Shown in pieces: positions 24,988 to 34,565 of a DNA stretch of 35,934 nt. The stretch covers positions 1 to 35,934 of the forward strand of contig JABHDX010000009.1 in NCBI GenBank assembly GCA_018672815.1. Reading direction: 5' to 3'. The position numbers were made by a program, and so were the translations under genes. This DNA is from Gammaproteobacteria bacterium (GTDB lineage: Bacteria > Pseudomonadota > Gammaproteobacteria > UBA11654). Position 1 is the stretch's first letter; each line of letters opens with the position of its first letter. Below the pieces are notes generated by a model. That model saw only the letters and a program-made list of their open reading frames with translations. It did no database searches and was not told the origin of the DNA.

Positions 24988-26346
24988 ATGAAAGAAGAAC
25001 TACATAATTGGCAACAAATGGATAGCGATCATTTCTTACATCCATTCACCGACCATAATGATTTATCTAAAAAAGGGACCAGAGTTATTACCAAAGGGGA
25101 TGGGATATATATTTGGGATTCCGAAGGGAATAAAATTTTAGATGGAATGTCTGGTCTGTGGTGCGTTAGTTTAGGCTATGGCAATAATGAGCTTATAGAA
25201 GCTGCATATAATCAAATGAAAGAATTACCTTACTACAATAGTTTTTTTCAGTGCGCTCATCCACCTGCTATTGAGCTCAGTCAGAAAATAAGCAGCATTG
25301 CTCCTGAATCACTCAACCATGTTTTTTTTACAGGCTCTGGCTCTGAAGCAAACGATACCATGGTTAGAATGGCTAGGCGTTATTGGCAATTACAAGGGAA
25401 ACCAGAAAAACAAATTATCATAGCTAGAAACAATGCTTATCATGGCAGCACAGTTGCGGGCGCTAGTCTGGGCGGTATGACAGGTATGCATGAGCAGGGC
25501 GGATTGCCCATTCCAAATATCCAACATATATCACAGCCTTATTGGTTTGAAGAAGGCGGCGATTTGGATCAAGATTCTTTTGGTTTGAAAGTAGCAAGAG
25601 ATCTAGAGCAAGCCATTGTTGAGTATGGAATTGATAATATTGCTGCTTTCATTGCCGAACCTATTCAAGGAGCTGGCGGTGTTATTATTCCACCAGAGAC
25701 CTACTGGCCAGAGATACAGAGAATCTGTGATGATTATGAAATACTATTAGTAGCCGACGAGGTCATTACTGGCTTTGGCAGAATGGGTGATTGGTTTGCA
25801 ACTGAAACATATAATATAAAGCCGGACTTTATACCATTCGCTAAAGGAGTGACATCTGGTTATTTGCCCCTAGGAGGTTTACTGGTCAGTGATCGTGTCG
25901 CTGATATTATCATTAGCAAAGGTGGAGAATTTACACATGGGTTTACTTACTCAGGACATCCAGCTGCTTGTGCAGTTGCTATTGCGACCATAAACTTTAT
26001 TGAAAGAGAGAATGTACTAGAAACAGTCAAACACCAAACAGCGCCTTATCTAAAAGAACAATGGGAATCTCTAAGTACTCATGAATTAGTCGGAGAAGCC
26101 AGAATCAAGGGCATGGTTGCTGCCATTGAATTAACAAAAGAACATAGAACAAGGTATGCATCAACGATAGCGGCAGGCTCGGTTTGTAGAGATTTAGCAA
26201 TTGATCATGGATTGGTCATGAGGGCAGTTGGCGACACTATGATTATAGCACCGCCACTCATCATTACTGAGCAACAAATAGATGAGTTGATTGATAAAAC
26301 CAGAAATACTCTTGATGCAACTTTAAAAATGATAAAGTCACTATAA
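24988..26346 (+). CDS. spuC: Class III aminotransferase, polyamine:pyruvate type (SpuC-like)
   Basis: This 452-aa PLP enzyme begins MKEELHNWQQMDSDHFLHPF and carries GDGIYIWDSEGNKILDGMSG, GSGSEANDTMVRMARRYW (117-134), the PLP-contact Asp257 in ADEVITGFGR and the Schiff-base Lys286 in PFAKGVTSGYLPLGG. The HPFTDHNDL and LWCVSLGYG details are typical of putrescine/beta-alanine:pyruvate aminotransferases. It transaminates a diamine to an aminoaldehyde in the cytoplasm. The ATG at 24988, 2 nt after the puuA stop, is preferred over a TTG at 24952 that would overlap puuA by 34 nt. Exact amine specificity is inferred from the operon. Confidence 0.87.
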   Translation: MKEELHNWQQMDSDHFLHPFTDHNDLSKKGTRVITKGDGIYIWDSEGNKILDGMSGLWCVSLGYGNNELIEAAYNQMKELPYYNSFFQCAHPPAIELSQKISSIAPESLNHVFFTGSGSEANDTMVRMARRYWQLQGKPEKQIIIARNNAYHGSTVAGASLGGMTGMHEQGGLPIPNIQHISQPYWFEEGGDLDQDSFGLKVARDLEQAIVEYGIDNIAAFIAEPIQGAGGVIIPPETYWPEIQRICDDYEILLVADEVITGFGRMGDWFATETYNIKPDFIPFAKGVTSGYLPLGGLLVSDRVADIIISKGGEFTHGFTYSGHPAACAVAIATINFIERENVLETVKHQTAPYLKEQWESLSTHELVGEARIKGMVAAIELTKEHRTRYASTIAAGSVCRDLAIDHGLVMRAVGDTMIIAPPLIITEQQIDELIDKTRNTLDATLKMIKSL

Positions 26347-26362
26347 GTCCAATTGCTCAGTC

Positions 26363-27649
26363 ATGAATAATCAGTCAGAGAGTCCCGATTCATACTACTT
26401 GCATTCAGCAAATAACATTACAACTCGTAGACAATTAACAGAGTCAGTTGATGCAGATGTGTGTGTCATAGGAGGCGGTTATACAGGGCTATTGACGGCA
26501 CTCAATTTGGCAGAGAAAAATTATAAGGTAGTATTGCTCGAAGCGAGAAAGGTCGGTTGGGGAGCTTCCGGAAGGAATGGAGGTCAGGTGGGCAGTGGTC
26601 ATAATAAAAAAATTAATGATTTAGAGAATGATTATGGAAAAGATCTTGCAACCCGTCTTTGGGATCTTGCAGAAGATGCTAAAGAGATAGTTCGTAATAG
26701 AATTGAACAACATAAAATTGATTGCGATCTCTGCTATGGGAATATGGCAGTATCAGATGATATAAGAGATCAAAAGAAGCATCAGGAGTATGTCGATAAG
26801 CTCAATCATGATTATGATTATGATTTGATTTCGTACCTCAGTGAGCAAGAAGTTTATGATATGTTTCATAGCCCATTTTTTAAAGGAGGAGGCTCTTTGG
26901 ATATGGGAGGCATGCATCTGCATCCACTCAACTATGCATTGGGGCTTGCTGAAGCTGCAGAAAGAGCAGGGGTAATGATTTTTGAAGAGTCAGAAGTCAT
27001 TGATTATCAAGGACAAGAAAAAAAGGTTGTTTATACAAAGAAAGGACAAGTTAATACCAGTACCATAGTTTTAGCCTGCAATGCGTATCTTGAGAAACTA
27101 GAAAAAAAGATTGCGGGTAAGATTATGCCCATTAATAATTTTATGTTAGCAACAGAACCATTGGACGAGGATGAAGCTCGTTACATCAATAAAGATAATG
27201 TTTGTGCTCATGATAATAAGTTTCATGTTCACTATTTTAGAATGTCCCAAGATAATCGACTCTTATTTGGTGGTGGTGAAAATTACACCACAAAATTTCC
27301 TAGTAATCTTAAATCCTATGTCAGAAATACAATGCTTGATGTATTTCCAAAACTTGAGAAAAAGAAAATTGATTTCGCTTGGGGTGGGACCATTGCTGTG
27401 ACTGTCAATAGGATGCCACATATTGGTAAGCTGGACTCTGGCGTTTATTTTTCACATGGATTTTCTGGCCATGGTGTTGCTATGGCCTCCTTGGCAGGAA
27501 CAATTATGGCTGAGGCAATAGATGGATTGTCTAAACGTTTTGATGTTTTTAATGAGGTTAAGATACATACCTATCCAGGCGGGACTTTACTTCGATGGCC
27601 AGGTTTTTATTTAGGCATGCTGTATTTTTCCCTACGAGATAGGCTATGA
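26363..27649 (+). CDS. puuB: FAD-dependent amine oxidoreductase, gamma-glutamylputrescine oxidase (PuuB-like)
   Basis: This 428-aa DAO-family flavoprotein has the dinucleotide-binding GGGYTGLLTALNLAE (37-51), Glu60 in VVLLEAR, then the RNGGQVGSGHN segment that is typical of PuuB/OrdL-type enzymes. The C-terminal part shows FAWGGTIAVTVNRMPHIG and FSHGFSGHGVAMASLAG, the second FAD contact. It should oxidise gamma-glutamylputrescine to gamma-glutamyl-gamma-aminobutyraldehyde with release of ammonia. The matching aldehyde dehydrogenase (PuuC) is not in this window. Its stop overlaps the next start (ATGA at 27646). Confidence 0.88.
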   Translation: MNNQSESPDSYYLHSANNITTRRQLTESVDADVCVIGGGYTGLLTALNLAEKNYKVVLLEARKVGWGASGRNGGQVGSGHNKKINDLENDYGKDLATRLWDLAEDAKEIVRNRIEQHKIDCDLCYGNMAVSDDIRDQKKHQEYVDKLNHDYDYDLISYLSEQEVYDMFHSPFFKGGGSLDMGGMHLHPLNYALGLAEAAERAGVMIFEESEVIDYQGQEKKVVYTKKGQVNTSTIVLACNAYLEKLEKKIAGKIMPINNFMLATEPLDEDEARYINKDNVCAHDNKFHVHYFRMSQDNRLLFGGGENYTTKFPSNLKSYVRNTMLDVFPKLEKKKIDFAWGGTIAVTVNRMPHIGKLDSGVYFSHGFSGHGVAMASLAGTIMAEAIDGLSKRFDVFNEVKIHTYPGGTLLRWPGFYLGMLYFSLRDRL

Positions 27650-28740
27650 AAAAACTTTTAGTACTTTTTTGTCTGACATTCATTATTTTTTTTAACTCTA
27701 CCTCTGCTGTTACTAATGAGGTGAGAGTTTACAACTGGTCTGATTATATTGATAATTCGGTCATTGATGACTTTGAATCAATGACAGGGATTAAAGTTAT
27801 TTATGATGTGTTTGATAGTAATGAGGTGCTTGAAGGAAAATTACTTGCCGGCAATACTGGTTATGACATCGTCGGTCCCAGTATTGAATATCTGGGTCGT
27901 CAGGTCATTGCAGGAGTTCATCAAAGACTGAACAAGGAATTCATTCCGAATTTACGTTATTTAGAACCAGAGATGATGAAAATGTTAGCCACAATGGATC
28001 CAGGGAATGATTATGCAATTCCTTATTTATGGGGCACAACAGGGATTGGTTATAACAAAGATAAAGCAAAAGAAATCATGGGTGAAGATTTTAAGATGGA
28101 CAGCTTTGATGTGATTTTTGAACCAAAAATAATTAAGCAGTTTGAGCAGTGTGGTATAGCATTTCTTGATGCACCCAGTGAAGTTTTTAAAGCTGCTTTA
28201 TTTTACTTAGGATTGAATCCTAATACGAAAAACCCAAGAGATTATCAAGGTGAAGCGTATCAGCTGCTTAAGGATATTCGACCATATATCAGATATTTTC
28301 ACTCATCCCAATATATCAATGATCTTGCCAATGGAGAGATTTGTTTAGTATTTGGGTGGAGTGGTGATATTTTACAATCAGGTGATCGTGCAGAAGAAGC
28401 AGGCAATGGTATTAACATTGGTTATGAGATTCCAAAAGAAGGGGCTCAAATGTGGGTGGACATGATGGCCATTCCTAATGATGCACCAAATGCTAAAAAT
28501 GCACATTTATTTCTTAATTTCATTTTACAACCCAAGATGATGGCAAGAATTTCTAATAAAGTTAAGTTTGCCAATGCAAATGTACAATCCAAAGACTTTA
28601 TCTCTCAGGATATTTTGAATAATCCAACAATTTACCCTAGCCAAGAAACAGTCAAAAAATTATTTATAGCAGAGATTGCGAATCCAAGAGTTGACCGTAT
28701 GATGACTAGACAATGGATTAATATTAAAACGAATCGATGA
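27646..28740 (+). CDS. potF: Polyamine ABC transporter substrate-binding protein (PotF/SpuD/SpuE family)
   Basis: This 364-aa periplasmic binding protein has a signal peptide (about 1-21) and is closely similar to E. coli PotF over its length (VRVYNWSDYID, YDVFDSNEVLEGKLLAG, RYFHSSQYINDLANGEIC). Ligand-site equivalents include Trp31, Ser32, Asp33, Glu179, Trp238, Asp241, Trp270 and Asp272. At the PotF Phe276 position this protein has Trp270 (AQMWVDMMAIP), as in PotD and SpuE, and at the PotF Ser87 position it has Glu81. These suggest preference for spermidine rather than putrescine. The ABC permease and ATPase genes are absent here and must be elsewhere. Overlaps both neighbours by 4 nt. Confidence 0.93.
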   Translation: MKKLLVLFCLTFIIFFNSTSAVTNEVRVYNWSDYIDNSVIDDFESMTGIKVIYDVFDSNEVLEGKLLAGNTGYDIVGPSIEYLGRQVIAGVHQRLNKEFIPNLRYLEPEMMKMLATMDPGNDYAIPYLWGTTGIGYNKDKAKEIMGEDFKMDSFDVIFEPKIIKQFEQCGIAFLDAPSEVFKAALFYLGLNPNTKNPRDYQGEAYQLLKDIRPYIRYFHSSQYINDLANGEICLVFGWSGDILQSGDRAEEAGNGINIGYEIPKEGAQMWVDMMAIPNDAPNAKNAHLFLNFILQPKMMARISNKVKFANANVQSKDFISQDILNNPTIYPSQETVKKLFIAEIANPRVDRMMTRQWINIKTNR

Positions 28741-30452
28741 AAGAAATAAATATTAGATGCTTAGTCTTATCAACCTTTATTGTTTCATGTCTATTTTTTG
28801 AAAATACCTTATCTAAGATATCGTTTAGCAAAGTAGCCTATATTAATGGCTCCATACATACTTTCAATCAAGATTTGTCTATCGTTGATTCATTATTGGT
28901 GGAGGATGGGCTTATTACCAAAGTTGGCCCTAGAGATTTAATTATTGATGAAATTGATGAAGATACTCAAGTTATTGATTTAAATGGTAAAATGATGATG
29001 CCATCTTTTCATGATGCGCATTCTCATCCCATTTGGGATGGCATCAATCAATTGAAATGTGTGCTGACTGATTTATATGATTTACAGAGTATTAAGGATG
29101 TACTGAGAGACTGTTTGGAGAGCGAACTGACGAAATCAACAGGATGGATTGTAGGTTCTGGATTGAATATAGGTCTCTTTCCTTCAGGCAATCCAAATAA
29201 ATCTATATTGGATGACATCAGTAAAGATATTCCTATTATTCTTTGGGCCAATGATGGCCATAGCGGACTTGCAAATAGTAAGGCTCTTGAATTAGCCAAT
29301 ATTACAAGTGATACAAAAGAACCTCTATATGGAGTAATTGAAAGAGACCTCATGACTGGTGAGCCTAGTGGAACATTAAGGGAGTCATCAGCAATCAATG
29401 CAGTACTAGATCTTGCTCCAAAAGATACAGATGTTGATTATGATAAAGGATTGAGTATCGCACAGGATATGGCTCATAGTTTTGGTATTACCTCAGTACT
29501 AGAGGCAGCCGTTGGCGAACGCCATATGGCAGCCTATAAGAGAGCCGCTGAGCGAGAAGAGTTAGAGCTCAGGGTCTTTACATGCCTGGAGTATGGTAAA
29601 ACTAGTTTTGCTCATGATGCGAGTACCTTTGAAGATGTGTATCAAAGACTAGAGCAATTCAATCATCCACGCCTCAATGTTAATTGTGTAAAAATATTTA
29701 TTGATGGTGTTTTAGAGGGACAAACTGGTGCATTGTTGGAGCCGTACTTGGATTCAGGAAATATTGGGGAGCTTATCTTAGAAAAAGACTCTCTCAATAA
29801 GGCAGTTGCACGTTTTGATTCTGAAAATAGACAAGTGCACACACATGCTATTGGCGATCGTGCTGTTCGGGCTGCATTAGACGCATATGAATACGCTCTT
29901 AAAGAGAATGGGACTCTTGATAATCGTCATCATATTTCTCATTTGCAAATGATTAGTAAAGTCGATATTCCAAGATTCTCTGAATTGAATGTTGCTGCCA
30001 CGTTTCAAGCTGCATGGGCTATGCCTGATGAATATATCACAGGAATAAATATTCCTGAAATTGGTATTGAGAGAGTCAATAGAATGTATCCAATTCACAG
30101 TGTTTTTCAGTCAGGGGGGTTGATTGTTGGTGGCAGTGATTGGGCTGTGACAACAATGAATCCATTCATAGCCATAGAGACTGCAATTAGAAGAGAGGAT
30201 CCAGACGGAAGGCTCAAAGGTATATTGAATCCAGATGAAAGAATGGGATTAACTGAAATGTTAAAGGCATATACCATTAATGCTGCCTACATCATGCATC
30301 AAGATCATATTACAGGTTCACTGGAGGTGGGTAAGTTTGCTGATTTGATTATTCTAGATAAAAATTTATATGATATTACACCGAATGAAATTAGTGAGGT
30401 TCGTGTTTTAGAAACAATCATAGAAGGCACAACTGTTTTCAAGATAGAATAA
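28737..30452 (+). CDS. Exported amidohydrolase family 3 (YtcJ-like) protein
   Basis: This 571-aa protein starts with an N-terminal hydrophobic stretch (about 6-24), probably a signal peptide or anchor. The metal set of family-3 amidohydrolases is visible: His95/His97 in HDAHSHPIWDG, candidate carboxylated Lys319 in NCVKIFIDG, His370 in VHTHAIGDRA, His402 in HHISHLQMI and Asp468 in GGSDWAV. The C-terminal GSLEVGKFADLIILDKNLYDI block is typical. It sits inside the polyamine operon, overlapping potF by 4 nt and 7 nt before the SpdH-like gene. It could deacylate acetylated or otherwise amide-linked polyamines in the periplasm. The family fit is firm; the polyamine role is inferred only from context. 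Confidence 0.82.
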   Translation: MKEINIRCLVLSTFIVSCLFFENTLSKISFSKVAYINGSIHTFNQDLSIVDSLLVEDGLITKVGPRDLIIDEIDEDTQVIDLNGKMMMPSFHDAHSHPIWDGINQLKCVLTDLYDLQSIKDVLRDCLESELTKSTGWIVGSGLNIGLFPSGNPNKSILDDISKDIPIILWANDGHSGLANSKALELANITSDTKEPLYGVIERDLMTGEPSGTLRESSAINAVLDLAPKDTDVDYDKGLSIAQDMAHSFGITSVLEAAVGERHMAAYKRAAEREELELRVFTCLEYGKTSFAHDASTFEDVYQRLEQFNHPRLNVNCVKIFIDGVLEGQTGALLEPYLDSGNIGELILEKDSLNKAVARFDSENRQVHTHAIGDRAVRAALDAYEYALKENGTLDNRHHISHLQMISKVDIPRFSELNVAATFQAAWAMPDEYITGINIPEIGIERVNRMYPIHSVFQSGGLIVGGSDWAVTTMNPFIAIETAIRREDPDGRLKGILNPDERMGLTEMLKAYTINAAYIMHQDHITGSLEVGKFADLIILDKNLYDITPNEISEVRVLETIIEGTTVFKIE

Positions 30453-30459
30453 TTATTCA

Positions 30460-32430
30460 ATGAGAAATAAGAATAAAATTACAAGGAGAGATTTTATTAA
30501 TGGCGTGAGTTATGGTTTGGCAGCTTCAGTTGCTCCCATTGATTTTTTAAATGCTAATAATATTAATCCTTATAAATATCCTCCAGCTCTAACCGGCATC
30601 AGAGGGAATCATCCCGGTTCTTTCGATCATGCTCATAGGCTGGCCTTAGCCGGTGGTAATTTCTTTGACGAGGTGATAGATCTTGGCGAGACCAATGACT
30701 TAATTGTTGTGGGAGCAGGCATATCAGGTTTGTCAGCATCACACTTTTATAAAGAGCGAACATGCGCTAATCAAAAGATTCTTATTTTAGATAATCACGA
30801 TGATTTTGGAGGCCATGCAAAACGTAATGAGTTCCAAGTGAATGGAAGGCAAATGTTAACCTATGGAGGAAGTCAATCAATAGAATCCCCAAGTTATTAC
30901 CAAGAGATATCTAAACAATTAATAGCTGATCTTGGCATTGATGTTCAAAAGTTTTACAGCGCCTATGATTTTGATTATTTCAAGGAAAGAAATCTCAGAT
31001 CTTCATTCTATTTTGATAAGAAAACATATGGTCAAGACAAGATTGTTCAAGATGTCCCAAGCTATAGATATGATATCGCCTATAAGACAAACACTAAGCC
31101 GGAGAATATAAAAAAAGTTGTAGCTGAGATGCCAATATCAGATCAAGCAAAGAAAGAATTTACCCAACTATTTTTAGACAAAACTGATTTTTTCCCCGAC
31201 ATGACTTTAGAAGAAAAATATTATTATCTAGAGAATATCAGTTATGAAGATTACTTGAGAAAGTTTCATAATGTTGGTGATGAGACTATTGGGCTTCTGC
31301 ACAGAATGCTTTGGGCATTATGGGGTGTTGGAACAGAATCTATACCTGCTTTCGGTTGCTTTTCTGATGGCTTGCCAGGCTTTGCTGGCCTTGGTTTTAC
31401 TGAACAAGAAGATGATTCACCAAAACCTGAAAATGAAATGTACGATCTTCCAGCCTACGATGAGACCATTGAAGAATATATGAGCAATAATGAAACTTCT
31501 GAAGAGCCATATATTTTTCATTTTCCAGACGGCAATGCAAGTATTGCAAGAATGCTTGTGAGAAAGATGATTCCAAATGCCATACCTGGAAAAACGATGG
31601 AGGATATTGTGACTGCTAAAGCTGATTATTCACAATTAGATATATCCAACCAAAATATAAATATTCGCCTCAATAGTACCGTTATATCTGCAAGTAATGT
31701 TAAAGATGGCGTAGAAGTGATATATATAAATCAGGGCAATTTATATAAAGTTTCGGGTAAGAAGTGCATTTTAGCTTGTTACAATGGAATTATTCCTGAC
31801 CTTTGCCCCCAATTACCCGAGAAGCAAAAAGAGGCTTTACAATATAACGTTAAAGTGCCGCTGGTCTGGGTGCAAGTGGCTATGAAAAACTGGCATATGT
31901 TTGCAAAAAATGGAGTTTCTAGAGCGATTTGTCCAAACTCATTTTTTAATAATATGTATGTAGACTTCCCAGTCAGCATTGGTGATTATCAATACCCCCA
32001 GTCTTTTGATGAACCAGTAGTCTTCATGATGAATCATGTTCCAACGAGGCCCTATGAAGGATTAACTAATAGAGAGCAACATAGAAAGGGTCGATACGAC
32101 ATCCTGAAGATGAGCTATCAAGATTATGAGGATAAATTATTTGATCAATTAAAAGGTATGTTCGGTTCAGACTTTAAGGAGGAGAATATAGCAGGAATCA
32201 CTATCAATCGCTGGGCACATGGCTACTCATATGAATACAACAGTTTATTCGACAATGCTTATTTTGGAGGACGAATGCCCGATAGCATGGATGATGAGAG
32301 ATACCCTCACGTGATTGGTAGAAAACCTTTTGGAAATATATCCATTGCAAATTCCGATGCTGGTGGCTCTGCCTATGTAGATGCTGCCATCGTCCAAGCG
32401 GATAGGGCTGTGAATGAGTTATTAAGCTAA
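30460..32430 (+). CDS. spdH: Tat-exported FAD-dependent spermidine dehydrogenase-like protein
   Basis: This 656-aa protein has a Tat-type signal (TRRDFI, residues 8-13, then a weakly hydrophobic segment), so a folded, cofactor-bearing periplasmic enzyme is expected. After PPALTGIRGNHPGSFDHAHR comes the FAD-binding DLIVVGAGISGLSASHFYKE (80-99), Asp111 and FGGHAKRNEF (116-125). These features match proteins of the bacterial spermidine dehydrogenase (SpdH) type. The C-terminal GNISIANSDAGGSAYVDAAI is the second flavin contact. The known family cleaves spermidine to 1,3-diaminopropane and 4-aminobutyraldehyde. Last gene of the operon, convergent with the S9 peptidase (3 nt gap). The name rests on recalled family features, not an alignment. 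Confidence 0.75.
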   Translation: MRNKNKITRRDFINGVSYGLAASVAPIDFLNANNINPYKYPPALTGIRGNHPGSFDHAHRLALAGGNFFDEVIDLGETNDLIVVGAGISGLSASHFYKERTCANQKILILDNHDDFGGHAKRNEFQVNGRQMLTYGGSQSIESPSYYQEISKQLIADLGIDVQKFYSAYDFDYFKERNLRSSFYFDKKTYGQDKIVQDVPSYRYDIAYKTNTKPENIKKVVAEMPISDQAKKEFTQLFLDKTDFFPDMTLEEKYYYLENISYEDYLRKFHNVGDETIGLLHRMLWALWGVGTESIPAFGCFSDGLPGFAGLGFTEQEDDSPKPENEMYDLPAYDETIEEYMSNNETSEEPYIFHFPDGNASIARMLVRKMIPNAIPGKTMEDIVTAKADYSQLDISNQNINIRLNSTVISASNVKDGVEVIYINQGNLYKVSGKKCILACYNGIIPDLCPQLPEKQKEALQYNVKVPLVWVQVAMKNWHMFAKNGVSRAICPNSFFNNMYVDFPVSIGDYQYPQSFDEPVVFMMNHVPTRPYEGLTNREQHRKGRYDILKMSYQDYEDKLFDQLKGMFGSDFKEENIAGITINRWAHGYSYEYNSLFDNAYFGGRMPDSMDDERYPHVIGRKPFGNISIANSDAGGSAYVDAAIVQADRAVNELLS

Positions 32431-32433
32431 CAA

Positions 32434-34476
32434 TTAATTTTTTGCTAAGTTCTCATTGAAGAATGTTTGCATTCTAGAATACAGTTCAATTCTGTTCTCT
32501 TCCAAAACGAAACCATGACCTTCTTCTTTCTTAATTAAGACTTCATAAGGGATATTTTTTTTATCCAGGGCATCCATTAGTGTTTCCGCTTGCTCAATTC
32601 TGACATTGTAATCTTTCCTACCATGCACAATAAACAGAGGCGCTTTAATCTTATCTATATGAAAATTCGGCGAGGTTTTTTTAAGTTGCTCAATATCTTC
32701 TTTGGGATCAATAACATGATTTTTGAACCACCGATTTAAACGCTCCACCCATCTGCCATTTTGTTCATAGAGCATTTTCATATCCCAAATGCCAACATAA
32801 TTAACTGCACAACGATACAGCTCTGGCGTTAGAGTAATACCAGCCATAGTGGCATACCCACCATAACTGGCTCCATAAATACAAACATGCTCAGGATCAG
32901 CTATACCTTGATCAATTGCCCATTGAACGCCGTCACTGATATCGTCTTGCATTTCAAGACCCCATCTTTTATAGCCAATTTTTTCAAAGCGTTTCCCATA
33001 TCCTCCTGAACCTCTATAATTAATTTGCATGACTGCATAGCCTTGATTAGCAAAGAATTGTGTTTCAGGATTAAATCGCCATTGGTCTTGAACACCAAAT
33101 GGACCTCCATGAGGATTAATAATCAGTGGTAGATCCTTTCCATTACTATCAATCGGGACAGTCAAAAAAGCAAAAATTGTCTCACCATCTCTAGCTTCAA
33201 AAGTAATTGGTTTCATTTTAGACATCGTTTTTGGATCTATCCAAGGCCTTGTAGATCCAAGGTAAACGATGCTGTTTTTGTTGCTATCATAGAGATAATA
33301 TTCACCAGGATTAGTATCGCTTGCAATCGTAAGGATCATTTTTTCTGCATACTCGCTCATTGAAGCAATCCCTACATAATCAACCCCAAAAGCATTTTTG
33401 AATCCTTCAATAAGGCTTTCCCATTTGGTATTAATGTAATGTCTTTGAGGCTTAGTATCGATATCATTGTAAAGAATTGTGACAGGCTCTCCTGTCGGAG
33501 TGAAGCCAAGATTAGTAACATCGGTGCCTTCGTTTTCAAATACATCTTCCATGTCTCCAGTTTGAGGATCAAACAAACTAACGGAATATGTATCTTGCCC
33601 TAGGTTAGAGGTCACATAGATCTTTTCATTGTTCTCTGTAAATCCCAGTAATCCCCAACCATTTTGCATTCCTTCAAAACGATCGATTTCTGTCCAGTCT
33701 GATTCTGCATCATCTCTGTACATAATTTGTGTTTCAAAGTTCAGAGATTCTTCATCTTGCATAGCGGCCAATCGAACGACCCCATCATTATCAGCTCCCC
33801 AACTGATTACAGGACCTGGAGGAGCAATGAGTCTTCTAAATTTACCTGTATAGACATTCATTCTATACACATCCATAATGCTTCTTTTTCGTTGATTTCT
33901 CATTACCAGAATATGTTCAGGATCAAATGGCAACAGGTTTAGTATTTCAGTTCTGATGACTTTGGAGCGAGTCACAGCATCTTCTGGTTTGACTAATTGC
34001 TTGTCTTTGGTTCCATCTTTATTGACCCCATAAATACCAATTGAATCTATAGACCCAGTCATATCATTGAGTTGATCGCCACCAGTGGTAAAAATAATTC
34101 GATCATTGTTAGCCCAAAAGAAGCTATTCACGTTTTGACTTCTGAGTTGGGTTATACGAATTCGTTTACATTTAGAAATAATTCCATTTTGACAATCTTC
34201 ATTGTCATCATTTAATGAGAAGACGATAATATTTCTTCTGCTAACATCACAAAAATCAACTACACCTGATTTCTTTCTTCGGTTTTGTTTTCTACACTGA
34301 GCAACTGTTTCTTTATTAATATTCAATGGGGTGAGTGCAGCCATATATTGCCCATCGGGCGATAATTGAGGACCTAGCATTGCTGGATCTTTAAAGAAAT
34401 GCTCTACTGGGAATTCTTCTACAGCAACTGCACTAACGCTTAAAGTGAGTGCAAAACATAATATTAGTTTTTTCAT
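32434..34476 (-). CDS. Exported S9-family prolyl oligopeptidase-like peptidase
   Basis: This 680-aa enzyme has a Sec signal peptide (MKKLILCFALTLSVSAVA), an N-terminal beta-propeller-like half and a C-terminal alpha/beta hydrolase domain. The nucleophile is Ser537 in YGASYGGYA, with Asp622 in HGRKDYNV and His654 in EEGHGF. The oxyanion region INPHGGPFG is present. Such peptidases cut short peptides in the periplasm or outside the cell, supplying amino acids. The ATG at 34476, with AAGG 7 nt upstream, is preferred over an upstream start that adds 8 residues before the signal peptide. It is convergent with the polyamine operon, so it belongs to a separate transcript. Confidence 0.9.
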   Translation of the reverse strand: MKKLILCFALTLSVSAVAVEEFPVEHFFKDPAMLGPQLSPDGQYMAALTPLNINKETVAQCRKQNRRKKSGVVDFCDVSRRNIIVFSLNDDNEDCQNGIISKCKRIRITQLRSQNVNSFFWANNDRIIFTTGGDQLNDMTGSIDSIGIYGVNKDGTKDKQLVKPEDAVTRSKVIRTEILNLLPFDPEHILVMRNQRKRSIMDVYRMNVYTGKFRRLIAPPGPVISWGADNDGVVRLAAMQDEESLNFETQIMYRDDAESDWTEIDRFEGMQNGWGLLGFTENNEKIYVTSNLGQDTYSVSLFDPQTGDMEDVFENEGTDVTNLGFTPTGEPVTILYNDIDTKPQRHYINTKWESLIEGFKNAFGVDYVGIASMSEYAEKMILTIASDTNPGEYYLYDSNKNSIVYLGSTRPWIDPKTMSKMKPITFEARDGETIFAFLTVPIDSNGKDLPLIINPHGGPFGVQDQWRFNPETQFFANQGYAVMQINYRGSGGYGKRFEKIGYKRWGLEMQDDISDGVQWAIDQGIADPEHVCIYGASYGGYATMAGITLTPELYRCAVNYVGIWDMKMLYEQNGRWVERLNRWFKNHVIDPKEDIEQLKKTSPNFHIDKIKAPLFIVHGRKDYNVRIEQAETLMDALDKKNIPYEVLIKKEEGHGFVLEENRIELYSRMQTFFNENLAKN

Positions 34477-34565
34477 ATAATAACCTTGTCCTAGGAACAT
34501 TAAACAAAAAGATACTAAAGATCTAGTTGATATGTAAAATATTGATTGATGTTTTTCTCAAAACA

